Source: an uncultured Bacteroidota bacterium (GTDB taxonomy: Bacteria > Bacteroidota > Bacteroidia > Chitinophagales > Chitinophagaceae). From it: 37,513 nt of DNA. Below are positions 13,837-21,555 of this stretch, in pieces; within the stretch, counting starts at the first letter, position 1; each line of letters starts with the position of its first letter. The position numbers and the translations under genes were made by a program. Below the pieces are notes generated by a model. It did no database searches. It was not told the origin of the DNA and saw nothing but the letters and a program-made list of their open reading frames with translations. The DNA is taken from the NCBI GenBank assembly GCA_903835005.1, contig CAILLK010000115.1, forward strand, positions 1 to 37,513, written 5' to 3'.

Positions 13837-15009
13837 TTACTGCACTTCCACAATCAGAAACTTTAAGTATTGGGTAGTAGGTACATTGAATAATATAGGG
13901 TGGTCTGATGCCTGTGTGCGCCATTCTACCTGGCGCAGCGTGCGTTTGGCATCTTTTGCTGCCATATTTATGATGTTCAGGAACATATCGGGCGGAACAA
14001 GATTGGTACAGGAGGCAGTTACAAGGAATCCGCCTGGTCTGACTAGTTTCATGGCCCTTAAATTGATCTCTTTATAGCCCGTTATGGCTTTCTGAATGTT
14101 TTCGCGGCTCTTGGTAAAGGCGGGCGGATCGAGGATTACAGTATCATACCTCCGGCCTTCTTTTACCCACAGCTTCAGTACATCAAATGCATTTACAGCA
14201 TCAAACTTACAGATATCTTCATAACCATTGAGCAGGGCATTGCGTCGCGCTACGCTTACCGCATTTTCGGAAATATCGAGGCCCAGCACGCTCTTTGCGC
14301 CATACTGAGCAGCATGGAGCGAGAAAGTACCAGTGTAACAAAAAACTTCCAGTACATCGGCGCCCTTTACTACATGCTGTATAGCGCGGCGATTATCCTG
14401 CTGATCGAGAAAGTAGCCGGTTTTCTGGCCGTTTTCAATATCTACGTGAAAGCGGAGGCCGTTTTCATTGAGTATGATATTTGTGTCGAAAGGGGCACTC
14501 AGAAAGCCTTTTATCTGCTCCATGCCTTCAAGCGACCTTACCGGCACATCGTTGCGCTCATATATGCCTTTAGGGCTGAATATTTTCTGCAATGCAGCTA
14601 CTATTGCCCCTTTCCAGATATCAATACCCAGGGCAAGAGTCTGGATAACAAAATAATCGTTGAACTTATCAATGATAAGAGCAGGCAACTGATCTGCCTC
14701 CCCGAAAATGAGGCGGCAATTTTCCACATATCCCAGTTGCTGCCTGTAATCCCATGCTTCTTTAATTCTTTTGTAGAAAAAACCATCATCAATAACTTCA
14801 CTTTTATCTCTTGTGAGCAGGCGTATGCGTATCTGTGAGGCCGGATTAACATAACCCTTGCCTACAAAAGAACCATTTGATGAATAGACATCCACAATAT
14901 CACCAGCTGCTGCCTCGCCTTCGCTGTCGCCCAGTTCATTACCAAATATCCAGGGGTGGCCATTTACCACCCTGTCGCCCGCTTTTTTCCTTAAAAAGAA
15001 TTTTGCCAT
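13837..15009 (-). CDS. rlmI: RlmI/RlmK-type 23S rRNA methyltransferase (class I SAM-dependent, PUA domain)
   Basis: A 390-residue protein from the ATG at 15009 (MAKFFLRKKAGDRVVNGHPWIF). Residues 1-70 form a PUA RNA-binding domain. A Rossmann methyltransferase follows with VLEVFCYTGTFSLHAA (SAM loop), LGLDISENAV, DPPAFTKS, and TASCTNLVPPDMF, whose Cys is the expected catalytic residue of m5C enzymes. The relatives modify 23S rRNA C1962 (RlmI); the exact target here is inferred, so the symbol denotes the family. The frame is open upstream to 15435 only because the octamer array has no stops; that part is not coding. The -7 box (15021 to 15014) ends 4 nt before the ATG. Confidence 0.85.
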   Translation of the reverse strand: MAKFFLRKKAGDRVVNGHPWIFGNELGDSEGEAAAGDIVDVYSSNGSFVGKGYVNPASQIRIRLLTRDKSEVIDDGFFYKRIKEAWDYRQQLGYVENCRLIFGEADQLPALIIDKFNDYFVIQTLALGIDIWKGAIVAALQKIFSPKGIYERNDVPVRSLEGMEQIKGFLSAPFDTNIILNENGLRFHVDIENGQKTGYFLDQQDNRRAIQHVVKGADVLEVFCYTGTFSLHAAQYGAKSVLGLDISENAVSVARRNALLNGYEDICKFDAVNAFDVLKLWVKEGRRYDTVILDPPAFTKSRENIQKAITGYKEINLRAMKLVRPGGFLVTASCTNLVPPDMFLNIINMAAKDAKRTLRQVEWRTQASDHPILFNVPTTQYLKFLIVEVQ

Positions 15010-15013
15010 CGGG

Positions 15014-15043
15014 CAAAGGTAAGTTAATGTGCAAATGTGGCAA
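15014..15043 (-). promoter_or_regulatory. rlmI-family promoter with its -33 element inside the octamer array
   Basis: On the minus strand TACCTTTG (15021 to 15014) matches TAnnTTTG exactly, and the ATG begins after 4 nt (CCCG). With a 19-nt spacer the -33 position falls on a TTG (15043 to 15041) that belongs to array unit 3. The array starts 2 nt upstream of the -7 box, so every upstream element of this promoter is made of repeat units. Confidence 0.65.
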
Positions 15044-15471
15044 TGTGCAAATGTGACAATGTGCAAATGTGGTAATGTGGTAATGTGGCAATGTGCAAAT
15101 GTGGCAATGTGGTAATGTGGCAATGTGACAATGTGACAATGTGCAAATGTGACAATGTGCAAATGTGACAATTTGCAAATGTGGCAATTTGCAAATGTGG
15201 TAATGTGCAAATGTGGCAATTTGCAAATGTGGCAATGTGCAAATGTGTAAATGTGCAAATGTGGTAATGTGGTAATGTGGTAATGTGGCAATGTGCAAAT
15301 GTGACAATGTGCAAATGTGGCAATGTGACAATGTGGTAATGTGGCAATGTGTAAATGTGCAAATGTGGTAATGTGGTAATGTGGCAATGTGCAAATGTAG
15401 CAATGTGCAAATGTGGCAATGCGGTAATGTGGCAATGTGCAAATGTGGCAATGTGCAAATGTAGAAATGTA
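15024..15471. repeat. Array of 56 uninterrupted 8-bp units (NNAATGTG)
   Basis: From 15024 to 15471 the sequence divides into 56 consecutive octamers without a single inserted or deleted base. The last six bases are AATGTG in almost all units (AATTTG in units 19, 21 and 25; AATGTA or AATGCG in four others). The first two vary among CA (19), GC (15), GT (11), AC (7), TA (2), TT (1) and GA (1). CA units are never adjacent. It is not CRISPR-like, having no spacers. The complementary strand is free of stops in nearly all frames, giving spurious His/Thr/Cys-rich reading frames. One end touches the rlmI promoter, the other lies about 60 bp from a terminator. Confidence 0.95.
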
Positions 15472-15524
15472 TATGTATCAATAAATAATGTTCAAATTTG
15501 TCAGAGAATATCCTGATAAGGTAT

Positions 15525-15566
15525 AAAAAGCCGCAGGGGCCGGTTTCCCGGGCCCCTGCACTTTTT
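15525..15566 (-). terminator. Strong intrinsic terminator after the SprB-repeat gene
   Basis: GCAGGGGCC (15533-15541) pairs perfectly with GGCCCCTGC (15551-15559) through a 9-nt loop. An A-tract at 15525-15529 gives a U-run for minus-strand transcripts and a T-tract at 15562-15566 gives one for the plus strand, so it can work both ways. It lies 31 nt downstream of the stop of the minus-strand gene ending at 15598. Confidence 0.8.
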
Positions 15567-15597
15567 GAATCAAACGCAAGAAACTTTACTTATCCTC

Positions 15598-18500
15598 TTA
15601 TTTCATAATGACCAGCTTTTGTGTTTGTGTCTGCCCGTTGTGGATAAGGCTGACAAAATACATGCCCGGGGTAAGGTTTGTAACATCTGTTGCTATGCTC
15701 TGGTTGCCGCTTTGCAGCTCCAGAGTTTTGCTGATAATTGTTTTGCCGGTAATGTCGAGTACATTCAGTTCGGCGCTACCAGCTGCATCACTGGTAATTA
15801 TAGCGCTGAAAGTCTGGCTCGCCGGGTTCGGATAAACAGTGAATGCATTAATGCCATTTTCAGGTACAGTGCTGGTACCCAGTGAAGCCAGGGTAGAACC
15901 CAGTGTATTCATTGTGGAATTGGTTACTACAGGGGCGTTATAATCGAAATAGATAGACGCCTTGTTTTTGAATGTAGAACCAACTGCCAGACCCGGTTTA
16001 GTATGAATGGTATAAGTAAACATACCGTTGCTGGTAAGCGGCTGAGAAGAACTTGCCGGCAGGTTGATATCGCTGAATGTAAATTTGGCGATGTTATAGG
16101 CGCCGCTCTGAGTCAGCGTTACTTTGCACTGAGAAGACATATAAACCGGGCGTAGTGATTTCCAGTTCAGGTTATTGTCGAGTGTATCAATAACTACAAT
16201 ATTCTCGGCAGGGGCCGTACCTGTATTCTGGAAGTGTACCATGTATTCGAGTACTGAATCCTTGTAAGTAATTGTGCCGGCTGCGCCTGTGCCTTTAGGC
16301 GATACTTCTTTGAAATTGGGGTCGAAAGAAGACACCGTAGTTGTGGTAAAATAATTTGTGTTATTCCATGGAGAATAGTCTGTAAGCCATGTGCTAATAG
16401 GGGAGGTATAGGCTACAGTGTCTTTAAATATTACACTAGTACCCAGAGGAATACTTGTAGGAACCGAATAACTCATATAGAAGGTTTCGGTAGCAGCCGG
16501 AGCCATAGATGGGAATGCAGTACCCGAAGTGTACCAGTATGGAGCGCCTGAGAAAATTCCTCCCGGAGTAAATGAAGGTGCGAATAACTGTCCGTCGGGT
16601 TTATAACCTGCCAGTACTGAAGGCTCAGTAACAGTACCATCGTTACTTACTACGGAAACCTGGTAGTAAGTATGTCCGGGTACAGGCCAGTTGTAATCCC
16701 AGGTGCTGATGTGCATATCATGGATAGCAGTAACAGAATTGGCAAAATCAACAGTATGTACACATCCTGTACCGGCAACTACAGTTACCGGTATATTGTT
16801 GAGCTGGCAGGTGGCCAGCGGATAAAATGCCAGAACTGTTTCTGTAATAGTATAAGAGCCGGAAGGCACTATAAAAGAATAATAACCACTGGCATTGGTA
16901 TAAGTATAACCGATGCCGCTGCAGTAAACCTGGATATTTTCCAGTCCGGGCTCACCCGGATCCTGGATACAGTTGCCGTTTATGTCGTCAAAAATGATAC
17001 CAGAGATGGTGCAATAGCAACTTGATGCAGCAGTGTTATACCCAAGATTGTCCCATACTGAAGCAGTGCACCCCAGAGCATCTGTAACAGAAACATTGTA
17101 ATAGCCAGTATGCAATGAGGAAATGGAGGAAGTAGTGGCGCCTGTATTCCAGCTGTAAGTATAAGGGGTAGTGCCACCGAATGCAGATGCGCTGAGGCTA
17201 CCGTCGGCAGTAAAAATGCAGGAAGCTTCGGTGCCGGTAACTCCGACTCCCATCGGTGAATAATCCGGTACTTCCCATGTCTTGTATATTTTGCAACTGC
17301 TTGCATCAGTAATAGTAACAGAGTACCAGCCTGCATGCACACTGCTGATGGATGATGTAGTAGCTCCGGTACTCCACAGATAATTGTATGGCGTAGTGCC
17401 TCCGGCCGGGAAAGCGCTAAGTCCACCGGTAGCGGTAGTACACAAAGCTGAAGTAGCGCTATAGCCGGCGCTTACAACATCAACGGGGGGCACATAGGCG
17501 CTACCGGTCTGAATACAGCCTGCTGCATCATGAATATGAAAGCCATAGGTGCCGGGAGAGAGGGCAGTAGCCGTAACACCTGTTTGCGGAGGTGTGGTAT
17601 ACCATGCTATAGTATATGGAGCAGTGCCACCTGTTGGTGCCAATGTAGCAGTACCTGTGGCGCTGGTGCAGAGGCTTGAAGTGGAAGTATAAGTAACTGT
17701 GATAGGAGTGGAAGCAGAAACAGATCCTCCGCCAGTGCCTATGCAACCATTGGCATCGGTAGCAGTTACTTCATAATAGCCGGCAATGAGACCGGTCTGG
17801 GATTGAGTGGTAGCCAGGTTGCTCCATAAATAAGTGTATGGAGCTACACCGCCTGAGCCAAAAGCAATCACTGCGCCATCGCTGGCTGTGCAGGTGGCAG
17901 GAGTAGGTGTTACCGGCACGGTAATGGTAATAGTTTGAGATACATAGCCGTAGCCGGTAGCTGAGCAGCCAAGTGCATCTGTTACGACACAATTATAGGA
18001 GCCCATAGTGAGGCCTGATATGGAAGTGGTAGTAGATCCGTTTGACCACATGTAAGTATAAGGTCCGGTACCTCCGGAAATAGTTCCTACAGCGGCAGTA
18101 CCATTTGTGCAACCGGCAACTGTAGTTGTGACCGGTACAGAAAATGCCGGTGCACTATAAAGCATAAATGAATCGAAGCTGCTGTGCAATGACCCGAAAA
18201 CGCAACCCGCAGCATCGGTAACGGTAAGTCCGTAATTTCCGTCAGGCAGGCTTATAGGGTTGGTAGTTCCTACGGCAGCCATAGTGGAGATGTTGAACCA
18301 GGAGTAAGTATAAGGTCCGGTACCTCCGGAAACTGTGGCAGTAAGCGTGCCGAGAGCCGGGCAAACCGCGCCGACTGCAGTGCCGGTAATGGTAAACGGA
18401 GGCATGCCGGAGTAGTAGTTATAGGCAGTGCCTGTGCCATCGGTTGCCGAAATGTCGACCGGGCCGCCGGAGTAACTGGTCAATGCATCAGATAGTGTTC

Positions 18501-18702
18501 CTACGCCTGTATGAGTAATGGTGGTGCCAAGTGTGCCATAAGTAGTCCAGGTTACAGTGAGCGGCGGTGTAAGTGCCGTGAAATTGGCAGTCAGTACACC
18601 GTCATCATGGCATGGCGCTGTAGTTACAGTAAAAGTGGCTGTCTGCCCATAGGAAGCGGCTGAAAACAGGCTACAAAGGATTAAAGGAATAAGCTTTTTC
18701 AT
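15598..18702 (-). CDS. Large T9SS adhesin-like protein with SprB-type repeats, an SdrD B-like domain and DUF7619
   Basis: A 1034-residue exported protein with a signal peptide (ending AASYGQ, residue 20). Residues about 110-580 hold six SprB-type repeats of roughly 60-75 residues, each with a Cys, a GGTxPYTYxW core, a GxYxVTVTDAxGC end, and high Thr/Ser/Gly content; a degenerate one precedes them. Residues about 585-690 (GIIFDDINGNCIQDPGEPGL) resemble an SdrD B/Cna-B-like calcium-binding fold. Residues about 805-940 match DUF7619 (FDPNFKEVSPKGTG, MVHFQNTGTAPAENIVVIDTL, ASIYFDYNAPVVTN), the module also found in the 8943-11192 protein. The end (FTVYPNPASQ, LTPGMYFVSL) is a type A T9SS sorting domain. 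SprB repeats occur in gliding adhesins, so surface adhesion is likely but unproven. A terminator follows at 15533. Confidence 0.88.
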   Translation of the reverse strand: MKKLIPLILCSLFSAASYGQTATFTVTTAPCHDDGVLTANFTALTPPLTVTWTTYGTLGTTITHTGVGTLSDALTSYSGGPVDISATDGTGTAYNYYSGMPPFTITGTAVGAVCPALGTLTATVSGGTGPYTYSWFNISTMAAVGTTNPISLPDGNYGLTVTDAAGCVFGSLHSSFDSFMLYSAPAFSVPVTTTVAGCTNGTAAVGTISGGTGPYTYMWSNGSTTTSISGLTMGSYNCVVTDALGCSATGYGYVSQTITITVPVTPTPATCTASDGAVIAFGSGGVAPYTYLWSNLATTQSQTGLIAGYYEVTATDANGCIGTGGGSVSASTPITVTYTSTSSLCTSATGTATLAPTGGTAPYTIAWYTTPPQTGVTATALSPGTYGFHIHDAAGCIQTGSAYVPPVDVVSAGYSATSALCTTATGGLSAFPAGGTTPYNYLWSTGATTSSISSVHAGWYSVTITDASSCKIYKTWEVPDYSPMGVGVTGTEASCIFTADGSLSASAFGGTTPYTYSWNTGATTSSISSLHTGYYNVSVTDALGCTASVWDNLGYNTAASSCYCTISGIIFDDINGNCIQDPGEPGLENIQVYCSGIGYTYTNASGYYSFIVPSGSYTITETVLAFYPLATCQLNNIPVTVVAGTGCVHTVDFANSVTAIHDMHISTWDYNWPVPGHTYYQVSVVSNDGTVTEPSVLAGYKPDGQLFAPSFTPGGIFSGAPYWYTSGTAFPSMAPAATETFYMSYSVPTSIPLGTSVIFKDTVAYTSPISTWLTDYSPWNNTNYFTTTTVSSFDPNFKEVSPKGTGAAGTITYKDSVLEYMVHFQNTGTAPAENIVVIDTLDNNLNWKSLRPVYMSSQCKVTLTQSGAYNIAKFTFSDINLPASSSQPLTSNGMFTYTIHTKPGLAVGSTFKNKASIYFDYNAPVVTNSTMNTLGSTLASLGTSTVPENGINAFTVYPNPASQTFSAIITSDAAGSAELNVLDITGKTIISKTLELQSGNQSIATDVTNLTPGMYFVSLIHNGQTQTQKLVIMK

Positions 18703-18985
18703 TTTTATAGTTTTTTAGTTATCCATATTGACGAGTGCTGAATTGATTTCGTTAGGAAAATTGTGCGTAAAAAACAGTTATTTTTTTGTTTGGATTAGTA
18801 TATTAACTGTTAGTTAGAAAATGAGGAACGGATGAATAAGTGAGGATCACGACCTTCTGAATTGTATATTGGTGGGTTGCCATACCAGGTAAACAGGGCT
18901 GTTTTACGATGTAGAAACAATTATTTTTCTCGGCAAAGAAGGATTTTTACTTTATTTTCGTCTAATAGGATAAACACCTCTTTTT
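18703..18985. other. Divergent intergenic region between two T9SS genes
   Basis: About 283 AT-rich bases separating the minus-strand SprB-repeat gene and the plus-strand YHYH gene, so promoters in both directions must lie here. The nearest match to a -7 box is TATTTTCG (18952-18959) for the YHYH gene, one base off TAnnTTTG. I could not find an exact one for the other gene. No repeat or RNA gene was seen. Confidence 0.4.
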
Positions 18986-20209
18986 ATGATGAATAAATTA
19001 TTTTTTTCGGTGTGTGTTGTAATAGCATTTTACACTCCGGCTGTTATTGCCCAGGTAGGTCCCGATATTACGAGCTGGCATCAGAATACCACCCTTACCG
19101 GCTATGGCGGTTACGTATCAAATGTTCAGTTGGTGCAATATTCTGCCACCGAGGTATATGTCAGTACCAATTGCATTCCATTATATGCCATCGGTCCCTG
19201 GCCTTCTAATCCTAATGTGCCATCGCCACAGAACATAGTTTGCGAATTTCCGAGGCATCCGGTACAGAATACAGGTACTGCAACTGCTGTTGGTCTGGGA
19301 ACAATTGGTCTTTGGAGCAACGGCGTTTCCATCTTTAATCCAGAAGACGGTTTTCACTGGAGCGGAACGGCATGGGCTATGGGGCCTGGTCCGCAGTGGA
19401 ACAGGAATGCATTGATTTTTGAGGGTGTGAGTTTTGATTCCTGCCTGGGGCATCCTGCACCGGGCGGTGATTATCATAATCATGTGAACCCGAAATGCCT
19501 GTATAATGATGCAGATAGTACGCATCATTCACCTATAATAGGATATGCCTTTGATGGTTTCCCTATCTACGGTGCATATGGATACGCCGGCGCTATGACT
19601 CCGGGCGCTGTAAAAAGAATGAAGAGCAGCTATGTGCTTTCTACAGCTACATCGAGAGCGGCTGGTGGCCCGCCGGTAAGTACCTATCCAATGGGCGATT
19701 GTGTAGATGATTTCATCTATACTGCCGGCGCCGGCGACCTTGATGCGCATAATGGCCGGACCTGTGTAACTCCCGATTATCCTGGTGGCACCTACGCTTA
19801 TTTTGTTACCATTGACGACAGCCTGAAACCCGCCTATCCTTTTGTGGTGGGCCCTGATTATTATGGAGTTGTAGGGTCAACCAATACGCACATTACGCCT
19901 GCAGGGCCTGATACAACTTTTACGCCTGCAATGTTGGGTGTAAACCAAGTTACCACCAAGACTATAAAGTATGTTATAGCTCCTAACCCTGTTGCCGACT
20001 ATGCCTATATATACATGGATGCCGGCAATGTGAATAATGTAACTGCCACTCTTTATGATATGAACGGCAGGGCATTGCGCGCCCTGTTTGACCTGCAACC
20101 TTCAATAGCCTATGCATTGGATATGACGGATATACCGGCAGGGATGTTTATTCTTAAATTTGTATCGGGTGATGCTGTGGTAACGGAGAAGATTGTGAAA
20201 AATAAGTAA
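18986..20209 (+). CDS. Secreted YHYH-domain protein with a T9SS type A sorting domain
   Basis: A 407-residue protein with a signal peptide (ending PAVIAQ, about residue 23). The body matches the YHYH family: ALIFEGVSFDSCLGHPAPGG then DYHNHVNPKC (about 148-170), IIGYAFDGFPIYGAYGY, and GGTYAYFVTID then YPFVVGPDYYG (about 270-295). The last 78 residues (YVIAPNPVADYAYIY, IPAGMFILKF) are a type A T9SS sorting domain. The function of YHYH proteins is unsettled; the conserved His and Tyr suggest metal binding. A 16-bp-stem terminator lies 16 nt after the stop, and a secreted di-heme peroxidase gene follows on the same strand. The domain call is firm, the role is not. Confidence 0.8.
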   Translation: MMNKLFFSVCVVIAFYTPAVIAQVGPDITSWHQNTTLTGYGGYVSNVQLVQYSATEVYVSTNCIPLYAIGPWPSNPNVPSPQNIVCEFPRHPVQNTGTATAVGLGTIGLWSNGVSIFNPEDGFHWSGTAWAMGPGPQWNRNALIFEGVSFDSCLGHPAPGGDYHNHVNPKCLYNDADSTHHSPIIGYAFDGFPIYGAYGYAGAMTPGAVKRMKSSYVLSTATSRAAGGPPVSTYPMGDCVDDFIYTAGAGDLDAHNGRTCVTPDYPGGTYAYFVTIDDSLKPAYPFVVGPDYYGVVGSTNTHITPAGPDTTFTPAMLGVNQVTTKTIKYVIAPNPVADYAYIYMDAGNVNNVTATLYDMNGRALRALFDLQPSIAYALDMTDIPAGMFILKFVSGDAVVTEKIVKNK

Positions 20210-20224
20210 ATATTAGCGATTTGT

Positions 20225-20257
20225 AGTTGTGCCACACTTTTAAAGTGTGGCACAACT
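20225..20257 (+). terminator. Perfect 16-bp hairpin, intrinsic terminator after the YHYH gene
   Basis: AGTTGTGCCACACTTT (20225-20240) pairs perfectly with AAAGTGTGGCACAACT (20242-20257) about a single central T. A short U-rich stretch (GTTTATT) follows. The stem is far longer than chance. It begins 15 nt after the YHYH stop, and because it is symmetric it could also act as a two-fold protein site. Confidence 0.75.
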
Positions 20258-20328
20258 GTTTATTCAACTGCTTATTAAGTTGTATAAAAAGTATTTTTAA
20301 CTGTTACTGCAAAATCCTTGGGTCTAAA

Positions 20329-21375
20329 ATGAAAAGAAAGCAATCCATACTGTTGTCAATCCTGATATTCAGCAGCTTGCTTTATGGCTTTACCTCGGAT
20401 AACCCCTATTTTACCATTACCAAAAAAGATGTGGAGCTTAAGGTGCCGGAGGGTTTCCCGAAACCTTTGTACCGGTTTAAAGACAATAAACTGAAGCCGG
20501 AAATGTTTGTGCTGGGCAGGAAGTTGTTTTATGATCCCATTTTATCTAAAGACAGTACCATTAGTTGCGAAAGCTGCCATCAGCGCATTGCGGCTTTCGG
20601 GCATTTCGACCATCCCCTTAGTCATGGCATTAACGGGTTGATTGGTACGCGTAATGTACCTGCATTGCAGAACCTGGTGTGGAAGGACGCCTATATGTGG
20701 GATGGCCGGGTGGGCAGCCTGGAAATGCAACCCATAAACCCCATTACCAACCCGGTGGAGATGGATGAAACCATGCCAAAGGTGGTGCAGAAACTTAGAC
20801 TTAGTGGCATGTACAGGGCTGATTTTGAAAGGGCTTATGGTGATACAATTATCAGTTCAGAAAGGGTATTGAAGGCCCTGACGCAGTTTACCGGGTTGCT
20901 TATATCTGGTGATTCGAGGTATGACCGGTATATGCAGGGCAAGGATACGTTTTCGGTGGCAGAGCGAAAAGGGCTGGAACTCTTCAGATCAAAATGCAAT
21001 GACTGCCATGAGGAGCCGTTGTTTACAGATAACAGCTATAAAAATAACGGACTGAAACCAGACAGTGCACTGGACGATAAGGGCAGGGGAGTAGTAACCG
21101 GTATCGAAAAAGACAATTATACCTTTATGGTGCCCACATTAAGGAATATAGAACGCACCTATCCGTTTATGCACGACGGGCGTTTCAGGAACCTGGCTGC
21201 GGTGCTTAACTTTTATGGCGACCCTGCCAACATTGGCAGCCATGCTGCGGTTGAAATGAAGAAAATAGGACGATTGACAGATGATGATAAAAAGTATCTG
21301 ATTGCATTTTTGCTTACTCTTACCGATAAGACTTTTTTATATGACCGGCGGTTTGTGAACCCGTTTATGCAGTAG
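20329..21375 (+). CDS. Di-heme cytochrome c peroxidase family protein (CcpA/MauG/MbnH-like)
   Basis: A 348-residue exported protein from the ATG at 20329, with a hydrophobic signal sequence at residues about 5-21. The in-frame extension to 20227 starts inside the terminator hairpin and is rejected. Two heme c sites are present: Cys80-Glu-Ser-Cys83-His84 and Cys223-Asn-Asp-Cys226-His227. Typical family motifs include RKLFYDPILSKDSTISC, DGRVGSLEMQ (DGR repeated later as HDGRFRNL) and GTRNVPAL. These periplasmic enzymes reduce H2O2 or oxidise partner proteins or metal-bound residues. The upstream neighbour is the YHYH protein, but the hairpin separates their transcripts. Confidence 0.88.
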   Translation: MKRKQSILLSILIFSSLLYGFTSDNPYFTITKKDVELKVPEGFPKPLYRFKDNKLKPEMFVLGRKLFYDPILSKDSTISCESCHQRIAAFGHFDHPLSHGINGLIGTRNVPALQNLVWKDAYMWDGRVGSLEMQPINPITNPVEMDETMPKVVQKLRLSGMYRADFERAYGDTIISSERVLKALTQFTGLLISGDSRYDRYMQGKDTFSVAERKGLELFRSKCNDCHEEPLFTDNSYKNNGLKPDSALDDKGRGVVTGIEKDNYTFMVPTLRNIERTYPFMHDGRFRNLAAVLNFYGDPANIGSHAAVEMKKIGRLTDDDKKYLIAFLLTLTDKTFLYDRRFVNPFMQ

Positions 21376-21555
21376 TATCTGAATAAACAATAGGGTACCC
21401 CCCTTTTTGTTTAGAGAATAATGTAGAATTAATTTATCGCTCAATCTGTATAGCAGTAATTTATACCATCATTTTAGAATTTCCTTCAAATATCTCTGTT
21501 GCTGTAGAGGCAATGAGCTATTTTTACACCCTGATCCTTACTTTTTATTAAAACT

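Noticed and set aside
15010-15435. In-frame N-terminal extension of the RlmI-like protein (532-residue ORF), and two further stop-free frames over the same interval
   Set aside because: The extension is only translated octamer repeat; the PUA domain begins at the ATG at 15009, right after a -7 box.
15024-15471. CRISPR array or direct-repeat CRISPR-like locus
   Set aside because: Units are 8 bp, contiguous and without spacers; no cas genes are nearby.
20227-20328. Upstream extension of the cytochrome c peroxidase to 20227
   Set aside because: It begins inside the perfect terminator hairpin; the ATG at 20329 gives a signal peptide of normal form.
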